Part shown: in pieces, positions 26,016-33,743 of the stretch
How the letters are laid out: the number at the start of each line of letters is the position of its first letter
How positions within the stretch are numbered: the stretch's first letter is position 1
Assembly: GCA_964560425.1 (NCBI GenBank)
Contig: CAZLLE010000008.1
Coordinates: forward strand, 1 to 44,749
Reading direction: 5' to 3'
DNA length: 44,749 nt
DNA from: CAZLLE01 sp964560425
GTDB taxonomy: Bacteria; Campylobacterota; Campylobacteria; Campylobacterales; QNZT01
Made by a program: the position numbers and the translations under genes
The notes under the pieces: generated by a model
Told to the model about the DNA's origin: nothing
Seen by the model: the letters and a program-made list of their open reading frames with translations, nothing else
Database searches by the model: none

Positions 26016-26816
26016 TTATTCATTAAACTGATATTTAAAAATTTGACCATCTTTATTATCTGCAAAATATATATTATTATCATCATCAAAGGTTACTCCT
26101 TCGACAGATATATCTTTAATATCGTCACTAAAACTAGTAACTTTATGTTGATATATGATTTTATTATTTTTGTAGTCATATTTTATCAATAAGTTCCCAC
26201 TATCACTCACCATATATAGATAGCCATTATAAAAAGATAAACCCGCAATATTTGAGTACCCATGACTAAAGATTTGATCTATTTCTGCACTTGAATTATC
26301 TAGTATAGTAATATTAAATACTACCGATGGATCTGAATCTGGTAACTGTTTAAATGATTGATTTGAGAGAAAAATTTTACCATCACTATCTATAGAGATA
26401 CCTTCTAGACCCTCTTTTTTATCTTTTTGTAAAATCAATCTACCTTGAGAATCTATTCTATCAACATTGATATTTTTTATAATTTTTAATTCCCTATCTA
26501 ATACCAAAACATTATCACTACCTTCAACAGCAACCATAATTAAATCATTTTTGCTATCATAGGCAATACCTTCAAAATCATGATTTTTAATAGTGCTGAA
26601 ATCTTTTTTATTTAAAACAGCACCATTTTTGTCAATTTCATACAAGATACCATTATCACATGCTACAAAAAGTGTATCATTTTTATTGACATAACATATT
26701 CCTGATGCCTCTGATAATTTGGATATCTTACCATATATAATAGATTCTGGATGAGAATCACTGCTAGAACAACCTAAGAAAATAGATAAAAGAATAGATA
26801 GAAAAAAATATTTCAT
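26016..26816 (-). CDS. SdiA-regulated-like beta-propeller lipoprotein
   Basis: A 266-residue lipoprotein: MKYFFLSILLSIFLGC gives a lipobox with Cys16. The rest is a run of propeller-type repeats: LSEASGICY, DFEGIAYDSKNDLIMV, GLEGISIDSDGKIFLSNQ, NIAGLSFYNGYLYMVSD and SVEGVTFDDDNNIYFADN. This is the pattern of the SdiA-regulated (YjiK-like) family, whose molecular role is unclear; I would expect binding rather than catalysis. An in-frame GTG at 26834 could add six residues, but it lies within the GTGAGG that serves as the ribosome site for ATG 26816, and the lipoprotein signal starts cleanly there. It is the first gene of the operon leading leftward from the large inverted repeat, followed by the lamin-tail lipoprotein. 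Confidence 0.8.
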   Translation of the reverse strand: MKYFFLSILLSIFLGCSSSDSHPESIIYGKISKLSEASGICYVNKNDTLFVACDNGILYEIDKNGAVLNKKDFSTIKNHDFEGIAYDSKNDLIMVAVEGSDNVLVLDRELKIIKNINVDRIDSQGRLILQKDKKEGLEGISIDSDGKIFLSNQSFKQLPDSDPSVVFNITILDNSSAEIDQIFSHGYSNIAGLSFYNGYLYMVSDSGNLLIKYDYKNNKIIYQHKVTSFSDDIKDISVEGVTFDDDNNIYFADNKDGQIFKYQFNE

Positions 26817-26869
26817 TTGTACAAAAAACCTCACTTTAAATGGTCAAAAATTACTATTTGGGTATCTTA

Positions 26870-26875
26870 TATAAT
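26870..26875 (+). promoter_or_regulatory. -10 box in left arm of the inverted repeat (toward DUF4956)
   Basis: TATAAT at 26870-26875 predicts a start near 26882. The RNA would then begin with an 18-bp hairpin formed by the inner part of the repeat and reach the TTG start at 26976. Confidence 0.4.
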
Positions 26876-26928
26876 AAATAATTAACTTTTGCTAAAAATC
26901 GGCAATTTTTAGCAAAAGTTAATTATTT

Positions 26929-26934
26929 ATTATA
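26929..26934 (-). promoter_or_regulatory. -10 box in right arm of the inverted repeat (toward the lipoprotein operon)
   Basis: This is the mirror image of the box in the left arm. Initiation near 26922 would give a transcript overlapping the rightward one by about 40 bases and leading to ATG 26816. Confidence 0.4.
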
Positions 26935-26975
26935 TAAGATGAACACCTTAAGCCCCAACACAAAAAGGAATATAA

Positions 26976-27659
26976 TTGCTCGACTTTCTAACCTTGCAAA
27001 CAACAACAAGTGACGCTAGTGTTATAACACTAATTTACGCTGTGCTTTTAGCATTTATCCTATCTACGCTAATTGCCATTACTTATGAAAAGACTTACCG
27101 TGCACTCTCATACTCTAGGAATTATGTACAATCACTAATTCTTATCTCTTTAGTTGCAACAACTGTTATGGAAGCAGTAGGGGAATCTTTAGCTAGAGGA
27201 ATAGGAATCATGGCTGCTATGGCAGTTATAAGGTTTAGAACAAACTTTAAAGATTCGAGAGATATTGTATTTATTTTTGCAGCACTATCAGTTGGTGTAT
27301 CTTGCGGTGTAAATGGATTTGAAATTGCTATTGTAGGTGCTCTTGCATTTATTATGGCTGCATTTTTACTATATTGGTCTCCATTTGGAGAGAGTAGCTA
27401 TTTTGATGGTATGTTAAGATTTAATCTTGATAACAATTTACAAGGCAAACAAGAACTAGAAAAGATACTTGTAAAATATTGTAAATCATTTGCTCTAATT
27501 ACACTAAGAGATATGGCTCAAGGTAATAAATTAGACTACGCATATCAAGTAAAACTCAAAAGAGGTAAAAAACAGGATGATTTTGTAGGGGATTTAATGA
27601 AAATAGAATCTATTGCTGGAGTTAATTTTATGATGCAAGAAGCGACGGTAGAGTTATGA
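26976..27659 (+). CDS. DUF4956 integral membrane protein
   Basis: A 227-residue inner-membrane protein of the DUF4956 family. There are three or four hydrophobic spans: about 16-36, 51-66 with a following amphipathic segment, 95-115 and 120-137. The conserved centre is MAVIRFRTNFKDSRDIVFIFAALSVG (given here as MAVIRFRTNF and DSRDIVFIF, about 77-105). The C-terminal 90 residues are soluble and probably cytoplasmic. The start is TTG at 26976, chosen because AAGGAA lies six bases upstream and no ATG is nearby. Its stop overlaps the next ATG by four bases (ATGA), so it is translationally coupled to the membrane-fusion protein. The biochemical role is unknown; in other bacteria it is a regular neighbour of VTC-domain and CotH genes, suggesting a membrane partner for the VTC polymerase. 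Confidence 0.85.
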   Translation: MLDFLTLQTTTSDASVITLIYAVLLAFILSTLIAITYEKTYRALSYSRNYVQSLILISLVATTVMEAVGESLARGIGIMAAMAVIRFRTNFKDSRDIVFIFAALSVGVSCGVNGFEIAIVGALAFIMAAFLLYWSPFGESSYFDGMLRFNLDNNLQGKQELEKILVKYCKSFALITLRDMAQGNKLDYAYQVKLKRGKKQDDFVGDLMKIESIAGVNFMMQEATVEL

Positions 27660-28720
27660 GAAGTGGTAAAATTTTAATATATATAGCATGGTTAGTTGCT
27701 ACTATTTTTTTGGTATTTCTTACTCTTCAAAGCAAAGATAAAGTAGATAGCTTCTTAGGATTAACAGAGAGTCAAGAGACAAATATGAACTTTCCTTTTC
27801 CTGTTCAAATAAAAAAGATACATGTCTATTTAGGACAAGAGGTAAAAAAGGGAGACAAACTCGCTGAAATAATTAGATTAGATGTTGATACAGAGATATC
27901 AACCAAAAATTATAAAATTGCTGAATTGGTATCAAAACAGGAGTTAAAAAAAGAGCGTCTAAAAGCAGATTTAGAGACTCTTGAGATAAAAAAGAATAAA
28001 GATCTATCAGAGATAGAGTTTCAAATAAAAACACTAAAAGAGAGAGAAAAACAGAACAAAGATCTAATGAAATCAATAGGAAATAATCAATTATCTTCTA
28101 ATGGTAGTATTATTAGAATGAAAATTGAGACATTACAACAAAAACATAAAGAACAAACAAGGCTTTATAAATCAAAAATAGAAAATATTCTATCTACCTT
28201 AAACAAAAAAAATGATCCAATAACGGCTCAAATAAGACAATTAGAGAATAAAATAGATATTTTAAAACAAAATAGAGCAATAATTACAGTTTATGCTCCT
28301 TATGATGCAGATATTGGAACAATTAGTAAAACAGAAGGTGAATCTATAAAAGCATTTTCATCTATTATTAACCTACATCCACTCTATCCTAGCTATATTA
28401 CAGGATATATTCATGAAGATATATCTACAAATATAAAAATTGGGCAAAAAGTAGTTGTTAAACCTCTATCAAAACTATCTAATAATAAAAAACCTGTAAT
28501 AGGAGAAATACAGAGTATTAGTACTAGAATTGTTGGTTTTCCTGTAAGACTAAAAAAGTTTAAAATTGTTCCATTGTGGGGATATAAAGTCTTGATTAAT
28601 ATTCCAAAAAGTGATCTAAAGCTAGGTCAAAAAGTAATAGTTGCAAAACAGTTAGATCAGAATGACACAAGCAAAAGTTTAGAATTATTTAACATACTAG
28701 ACTCCATTAAATTACACTAA
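27656..28720 (+). CDS. HlyD-like membrane-fusion (periplasmic adaptor) protein
   Basis: A 354-residue protein with an N-terminal membrane anchor (about 6-24: ILIYIAWLVATIFLVFLTL). A half lipoyl domain follows (about 48-75: PVQIKKIHVYLGQEVKKGDKLAEI), then a long Lys/Glu-rich coiled coil (about 80-205), the second lipoyl half (about 212-235: ITVYAPYDADIGTISKTEGE) and beta-barrel parts (IHEDISTNIKIGQKVVVKP; ending LKLGQKVIVAK). This is the classic layout of type I or tripartite adaptors, which bridge an inner-membrane pump and an outer-membrane channel. No ABC, RND or MFS transporter is in the operon; the upstream coupled gene is DUF4956. The ATG overlaps that gene's stop. The TolC-like gene follows after 19 bases. 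Confidence 0.87.
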   Translation: MRSGKILIYIAWLVATIFLVFLTLQSKDKVDSFLGLTESQETNMNFPFPVQIKKIHVYLGQEVKKGDKLAEIIRLDVDTEISTKNYKIAELVSKQELKKERLKADLETLEIKKNKDLSEIEFQIKTLKEREKQNKDLMKSIGNNQLSSNGSIIRMKIETLQQKHKEQTRLYKSKIENILSTLNKKNDPITAQIRQLENKIDILKQNRAIITVYAPYDADIGTISKTEGESIKAFSSIINLHPLYPSYITGYIHEDISTNIKIGQKVVVKPLSKLSNNKKPVIGEIQSISTRIVGFPVRLKKFKIVPLWGYKVLINIPKSDLKLGQKVIVAKQLDQNDTSKSLELFNILDSIKLH

Positions 28721-28739
28721 CAGAAGAGGATTACAAATT

Positions 28740-29954
28740 ATGAAAATAAATTCAAAAGCAATAATTATATTGATACTTATTCATAAGTTATTAAGTGCCG
28801 ACTCAGTAATTGATAATTTTTTTTTATCAGAAGTCGATGAAAATATAGATGCAATAATATCTCAAAAAGAGTCTAATAATAAATTTGGTTTAATAGAAAA
28901 AGCGAAACTGAGTGTAGAACACTCCCACTTTAGTGATGTGGAGAGAGATTACACACTTAAAATATATACTAAGGGTTTTTCTGAAGCAAAAAATGAAGAA
29001 AACATATACAATCTAAGAAGAGATCTTTTTATAAAAAAGGGTCTCCTATCAAAAAGTAAAGCATTAAGAGACAAATATAAAACCCTAATTGAGGCTATAT
29101 ATCAAGATAGACTATTAACTCTAACAAATAGAGAGATTCGTATTGAGAAAAAAAATCTAAAAATTACAAAAGCCATGGCAGAAAAAGAGTCAGATATCTT
29201 AAAAATCTATAACATACAAGATAATATTGACTCCTTAAAGTTAAAAAAATTCCAGCTAAAACAAGAGCATAATATCTTTTTGGAAAATATCTCACTAATA
29301 TCAAATTCTGAAATTAAAGATATTAAAAGAGAGATTAATGACTATATATTTACACACTCCATAAAAACTACTAACTATATTTCTCAACATATTGATACTT
29401 TGTCAATAGATGTAGAAAATAATATTCTTTTAAATAGTGATGCTGATAAGATCAGACTCTCAGAGCATAAAATAGATTTAATTAAGGCAAAAAATGGCAT
29501 CAAGCTTGATAGTATCCAATTAAAATATGATGATTCTAAAAAATCAAAAAATGCTTTTTCAGTTGGTCTTAGCATAGAAGTTCCTATCCCTCCAAGTAAC
29601 TCAAAAATAATGAATGAAAAATTAAAATTCTTATCATTAAAATCCAAAGCTGACAAAGATAGTAAGAGTATTCAATATAGAGTAAAAAAACTAAAGATAG
29701 ATATAAAATATTTAAGCAAATATCTAAAAAAAATAAATCACCAAATTACAAAATCAAATATATCAACACCTAAAAATAGTTATTATAAAATAAAGTTATC
29801 ACTGAAAATGAGACAAAAAAGTCTAAAACTAGAAAAAAGAAAATCTAAAATACTCTATCAAATATTACAAAAATATATAACTATACTCTATATAGCAGAT
29901 AAATTAGAAGAGTCAAAATTAAAAGATATCATTCGAGATAAGGGAATATCCTAG
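28740..29954 (+). CDS. TolC-like outer-membrane efflux protein (divergent)
   Basis: A 404-residue exported protein with a signal peptide at about 1-19 (ending LLSA). It is mainly long Lys/Glu-rich helices. FSVGLSIEVPIPPSN (about 278-292) resembles the beta segment and following Pro-rich turn that start the second repeat of TolC/OEP proteins, and a final long helical stretch follows. The predicted helix-strand-helix plan and its place right after a membrane-fusion gene support an outer-membrane channel, but it is diverged and rather short for the family, and the first strand pair is not obvious. GAGG lies before the ATG. Its TAG stop shares a G with the GTG start of the VTC gene. Confidence 0.68.
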   Translation: MKINSKAIIILILIHKLLSADSVIDNFFLSEVDENIDAIISQKESNNKFGLIEKAKLSVEHSHFSDVERDYTLKIYTKGFSEAKNEENIYNLRRDLFIKKGLLSKSKALRDKYKTLIEAIYQDRLLTLTNREIRIEKKNLKITKAMAEKESDILKIYNIQDNIDSLKLKKFQLKQEHNIFLENISLISNSEIKDIKREINDYIFTHSIKTTNYISQHIDTLSIDVENNILLNSDADKIRLSEHKIDLIKAKNGIKLDSIQLKYDDSKKSKNAFSVGLSIEVPIPPSNSKIMNEKLKFLSLKSKADKDSKSIQYRVKKLKIDIKYLSKYLKKINHQITKSNISTPKNSYYKIKLSLKMRQKSLKLEKRKSKILYQILQKYITILYIADKLEESKLKDIIRDKGIS

Positions 29955-30796
29955 TGGCAAACTTAGGTGGTGCATATCTATCAAAACTTGATAGATATGA
30001 GTTAAAATATATTATTCCTTATGAAATGGTCGAGCCAATGACAGAGTTTTTAATGGCATATTGCTCATTAGATTATCACTCAACAACTGCACCAAATCAA
30101 TTTTATCAAGTTAATAGTCTCTATTTTGATACACCAAATTTAACTTTTGCTACAAATAGGCTTTATGTAAGAAGTCCAAGATTTAATATGCGTTCTCGTG
30201 CTTATGCAGATGGTACAAAACCACCATATTTTCTTGAGATTAAAGTAAAAGATGGAAATGTAGTAAATAAATATAGAGCAAAAGTGGGAGATGATGAGTG
30301 GCCTCACATGTTTACCGATCTTAATTATCGAACAAATTTACAAGGTGACCCAAAAGAGCTAAAAAATAAAGAGCTATTTTATAGAACAGCTATGAAGTAT
30401 AATTCATCTCCAAGAATATATACACAATATAAAAGAAGGGCTTTTGTCTCTGAAGTTGATGAATATGTTCGTGTAACAATGGATATAGATATGAAATGTT
30501 TTTTAGAAGATCAATATACACTAAAACATGATCCAAAAAGATTAATTAATTATGATAGTGAATTAGTATATGCAAAAGTACCAAATAGACCTACAGGAAG
30601 TAATGTCATTTTGGAACTTAAATGTTATCCACATCAAGTTCCATTATGGCTACTAGATCTGATAAAGAGATTTCAATTAAATAGAACATCTTTTTCAAAA
30701 TATCTTGCAAGTTTACAAACGGCAATCACATATGATGAAAGACATAAGCAATTTTTTGATTTCAATGATAGAATTAATGCAAGATTTAGTAAATAA
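29954..30796 (+). CDS. VTC-domain polyphosphate polymerase
   Basis: A 280-residue cytoplasmic protein of the VTC/CYTH tunnel-fold family, which in yeast Vtc4 makes polyphosphate from ATP. The basic tunnel residues can be followed: RYELKY (Arg14, Lys18), MRSRAY (Arg80, Arg82), FLEIKVK (Glu95, Lys97), YKRRAF (Arg161, Arg162), VRVTMD (Arg173), LELKCY (Glu221, Lys223, with the metal-binding Glu) and FSKYLASL (Lys249). As I recall the Vtc4 structure, order and spacing agree, including the 12-residue gap between two of the arginines, so it looks active. There is no SPX or membrane domain. Start GTG overlaps the previous TAG. It is the last gene of the DUF4956 operon, which suggests its product is handed to the membrane protein and adaptor. 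Confidence 0.88.
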   Translation: MANLGGAYLSKLDRYELKYIIPYEMVEPMTEFLMAYCSLDYHSTTAPNQFYQVNSLYFDTPNLTFATNRLYVRSPRFNMRSRAYADGTKPPYFLEIKVKDGNVVNKYRAKVGDDEWPHMFTDLNYRTNLQGDPKELKNKELFYRTAMKYNSSPRIYTQYKRRAFVSEVDEYVRVTMDIDMKCFLEDQYTLKHDPKRLINYDSELVYAKVPNRPTGSNVILELKCYPHQVPLWLLDLIKRFQLNRTSFSKYLASLQTAITYDERHKQFFDFNDRINARFSK

Positions 30797-30922
30797 AGTA
30801 TAATTTTATAGTTAATATTTTTTAAAAAATATATATTTGTTACTTTTTGTATCTTTTGTAAATTTTCATAAACTTTTATTTTAATATATTAAAATAAAAA
30901 AGATTCACACAAGTAAATCATA

Positions 30923-30941
30923 TATAATAGTTATTTATAAT
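30923..30941 (+). promoter_or_regulatory. Two tandem -10 boxes upstream of the 896-residue CotH gene
   Basis: TATAAT occurs at 30923-30928 and again at 30936-30941, 37 and 24 bases before the ATG. No -35 is clear. They lie in the 168-bp AT-rich gap after the VTC gene, so this CotH gene may have its own promoter in addition to readthrough. Confidence 0.4.
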
Positions 30942-30964
30942 AAAATTATAAGGATTATTAAGAT

Positions 30965-33655
30965 ATGAGAATACAAAAGAGATATTTATATCAACTACTA
31001 TTTGCGGGATTATCATCTGTTGCTTTACTGACAGGCTGTGGTGGCGGAGGTGGAAGCACAACTTCAAACCCTGCTTCACCTAATACAGGTAAAAATGACA
31101 ACTACTCAGGAAAACCTATTTTAAGAGTTATAAATGAGGTTTTAGCAACAAATAAAACATCAGATCAAGACCCAGATTTTAATGAGTTTGGAGATTGGAT
31201 AGAACTACAAAATAGCACAGGAAGTCGTGTTGATTTAAGTAGATATGGATTAAGTGATTCAAGTAAAAAGATAAAATGGACCTTCCCTGATAATACTATT
31301 TTGGAATCAGGAGAGTATTTAATTGTTTGGGCAGATAATCACAATTTTCAAGGAAAAGCTCTACATACTAATTTTAAATTAAGTGGAAAAAAAGATTCTG
31401 TTGTTCTATTTGATACAAATGGGCAAATTGTAGATAGAGTTAAATTTAAAAAACAACCAGATAATATCTCAATATCTCGTAACTCTAATGATGAAATTAT
31501 ATATATGAATCCATCACTTGGAAAAACTAATAATATCGGATTTATTAACCCTAATAGATCACAAAAACCAACTTTTTCAAAACAACCAGGCTATTTTGCA
31601 GATACTCAAAGCGTCTCTATTTCAGCAGCTCCAAACTCTAAAATCTATTATACACTTGACTCATCAAGCCCCTCTCAAAATTCTACTCTATATACAGGAC
31701 CAATTAATATATCAACAACGGCAACTATTAGTGCTATAGCTGTAGAAGAGAACAAGTTAATTAGTGAGAAAAGTAGACAAAGTTATAATATTGGAGATAT
31801 CTTCATTAGTGAAATTATGGCTGAAAATGCAAGAGTAGCGTATGATCCTGACTATTATGAGTTTTCTGACTGGATTGAGATTTATAATAATAGCTCATCT
31901 AATATTGATTTAGGAGAGTATAAACTTAGTGATGGGTCCAATACATGGACTATTCCAAGTGGTTCTACTATACCAGCCAAAGGTTACAAAATATTTTGGG
32001 CTGATGGAAACGATCAAGGCTCACATACTAATTTTAAATTAAAAGGTAGTGGAGGAGAGGTAATACTATATGATAAAACAGATAAAGCAATTGATAAAAT
32101 AGTTTATAAAAAACAAAAAGGTGATATATCTTATGGAAAAGATAGTAAAACTTTTTCTGCAAACTTTATGAAACCATCTTTTGCCAAAGCAAATGGAGAA
32201 GGATTTGAGAAGATAATAACTTCTGATAAACCAGATTTTTCAATTAAAGGTGGATTTTATAAAAATACACAAAAAGTAACTCTATCAACAAAAGATGATT
32301 CAATTATCCACTATACACTTGATGGTTCATACCCTACAGAAAACTCACCTACTTATAGTGGACCTATCTCTATTACTCCTCAAACATCAAATTCAAATGC
32401 AAAAGCGACTGTATTAAAAGCTAGATCATTTAAAGATGGCTTACTACCTAGTAAAGTACATACAGCAACATATTTTATAAATATGAGCTCTTCAATACCT
32501 GTGATGTCAATATCCATAAATGATGAATACATGTATGATGATACTATTGGTATGTATGTAGTAGGAACAAATGGAGTTAGAGCTACTGAGTGTAACGAAA
32601 ATGATACTAAACTCTACAACTATGCAAGATCATGGGAAAAACCAGCCCATATAGCATTTTATGAAACAAATGGAACAAAAGAGTTCTCTATGGATATGGG
32701 ACTTAGAATTAGTGGACAGTGTTCAAGACACCACTATATCAAATCATTTGAAGTTCTACTAAGAAATAAATATGGTAAAGATAAACTAAAATATAAGCTT
32801 TTTAAAGATAAAGATATTAAAGAGTTTACCACATTTAAACTCCGTTCAGGTGGTGGAAATTTTGCTAAGCTTGATGATCCTTTGGTACAATATATCGTAA
32901 AAGATGCTACAAAACTAGATTATCAAGCGTATACATGTATAGCACTTTATATGAATGGTAACTTTTTTGGCGTATTTAATATAAGAGAGAGAAAAGGTCC
33001 TCAATACTTCACTACAAACTACCCAGAAATTGACTTAAAAAAACTAAATGTTATCAAGCCATACCTATTCCTAAAAATAGGAGATAGAAAAGAGTATATG
33101 GATCTTATTAAATTTGTTGAAAGAAATACTCTAGCAGATGATGCCAACTACCAAAAAGTTGCAGATATAGTTGATATTGATCAATTTATAAACTATATGA
33201 TTACTCATATATATGCAGCAAATAGCGATTGGCCAGGCAGTAACAATAGAGTATGGAATGAACAAAAAGAGGGCTCTCCTTATAGAAAGTTTCGTTGGAT
33301 GCTTGAAGATATAGATCAAGGTTTTAAAATATCAAATATAAACTTAGACAGCTTTAATAGAGCAAGAACACATGGAGAGAATCAGACTGTAATATTTGAT
33401 GCTTTATTAGGAAACAGTGAATTTAAAGCTCAATTTAAAGCAAAATTCAATGAATATCTAAACTCTATTTTCTTACCAGGAAATGTTATTAAACTAATAG
33501 ATGAGATGGCAGATGAGAGACGAGAAGAGATACCTAAAGAGATGAATCTCAAAAGTAGCTGGAGTGTTGAAACTTGGGAAAATGCAATACAGGAGTTGAG
33601 AGACTTCGCAGAACAAAGACCTGCAATTGTTAAATCTCAATTAGATAAATTATAA
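30965..33655 (+). CDS. CotH-type kinase lipoprotein with two lamin-tail domains (paralogue 4)
   Basis: An 896-residue lipoprotein with lipobox LTGC at Cys25, then a poly-Gly and Ser/Asn linker. Lamin-tail 1 at about 52-182; chitobiase-like 1 at about 200-273 (IYYTLDSSSPSQ); lamin-tail 2 at about 278-405 (SDWIEIYNNSSSNIDLG); chitobiase-like 2 at about 420-503 (IHYTLDGSYPTE); CotH from about 508 to the end (GLRISGQCSRHHYIKSFEVLL, NGNFFGVFNIRE, FRWMLEDIDQGF with Asp782 and Asp784). Kinase residues are kept. It differs from the three minus-strand paralogues in having both lamin-tail/chitobiase pairs before the kinase and no DUF5011. AAGGA precedes the ATG. It follows the VTC operon on the same strand; a hairpin terminates it. 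Confidence 0.9.
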   Translation: MRIQKRYLYQLLFAGLSSVALLTGCGGGGGSTTSNPASPNTGKNDNYSGKPILRVINEVLATNKTSDQDPDFNEFGDWIELQNSTGSRVDLSRYGLSDSSKKIKWTFPDNTILESGEYLIVWADNHNFQGKALHTNFKLSGKKDSVVLFDTNGQIVDRVKFKKQPDNISISRNSNDEIIYMNPSLGKTNNIGFINPNRSQKPTFSKQPGYFADTQSVSISAAPNSKIYYTLDSSSPSQNSTLYTGPINISTTATISAIAVEENKLISEKSRQSYNIGDIFISEIMAENARVAYDPDYYEFSDWIEIYNNSSSNIDLGEYKLSDGSNTWTIPSGSTIPAKGYKIFWADGNDQGSHTNFKLKGSGGEVILYDKTDKAIDKIVYKKQKGDISYGKDSKTFSANFMKPSFAKANGEGFEKIITSDKPDFSIKGGFYKNTQKVTLSTKDDSIIHYTLDGSYPTENSPTYSGPISITPQTSNSNAKATVLKARSFKDGLLPSKVHTATYFINMSSSIPVMSISINDEYMYDDTIGMYVVGTNGVRATECNENDTKLYNYARSWEKPAHIAFYETNGTKEFSMDMGLRISGQCSRHHYIKSFEVLLRNKYGKDKLKYKLFKDKDIKEFTTFKLRSGGGNFAKLDDPLVQYIVKDATKLDYQAYTCIALYMNGNFFGVFNIRERKGPQYFTTNYPEIDLKKLNVIKPYLFLKIGDRKEYMDLIKFVERNTLADDANYQKVADIVDIDQFINYMITHIYAANSDWPGSNNRVWNEQKEGSPYRKFRWMLEDIDQGFKISNINLDSFNRARTHGENQTVIFDALLGNSEFKAQFKAKFNEYLNSIFLPGNVIKLIDEMADERREEIPKEMNLKSSWSVETWENAIQELRDFAEQRPAIVKSQLDKL

Positions 33656-33662
33656 ATATCAG

Positions 33663-33687
33663 GAGTAGCTTTTTATCAAAGCTACTC
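33663..33687 (+). terminator. Hairpin terminator after the CotH gene
   Basis: GAGTAGCTTT (33663-33672) pairs perfectly with AAAGCTACTC (33678-33687), loop TTATC, eight bases after the stop codon. Only a short TTG follows the stem directly. Confidence 0.6.
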
Positions 33688-33704
33688 TTGTAATAGTACT
33701 TTTT

Positions 33705-33713
33705 TGATATACT
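33705..33713 (+). promoter_or_regulatory. Extended -10 promoter of the ABC-F gene
   Basis: TGATATACT, with TG at 33705-33706 and TATACT at 33708-33713, lies 30 bases before the ATG at 33744. Confidence 0.5.
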
Positions 33714-33743
33714 CTCTCCAATTTTTAAAACGGACATATAATC

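Larger units (their letters stand above)
26864..26940. repeat. Perfect 36-bp inverted repeat with 5-base loop
   Basis: Arms at 26864-26899 and 26905-26940 are exact reverse complements, flanking loop CGGCA. It lies between the divergent lipoprotein and DUF4956 operons. Each arm has a TATAAT in the orientation that fires through the loop. The arms also contain AACTTTTGCTAAAAAT. It could form a cruciform, a long 5' hairpin in both transcripts, or a terminator. No transposase or target-site duplication is visible. Confidence 0.9.

Noticed and set aside
26817..26834. GTG start six codons upstream in the propeller lipoprotein gene
   Set aside because: The GTG is part of the GTGAGG that serves as ribosome site for the ATG at 26816, and the lipoprotein signal begins at that ATG.
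26864..26940. Inverted repeat as the ends of an insertion sequence
   Set aside because: Only five bases separate the arms, no transposase is near, and no flanking target duplication is visible.
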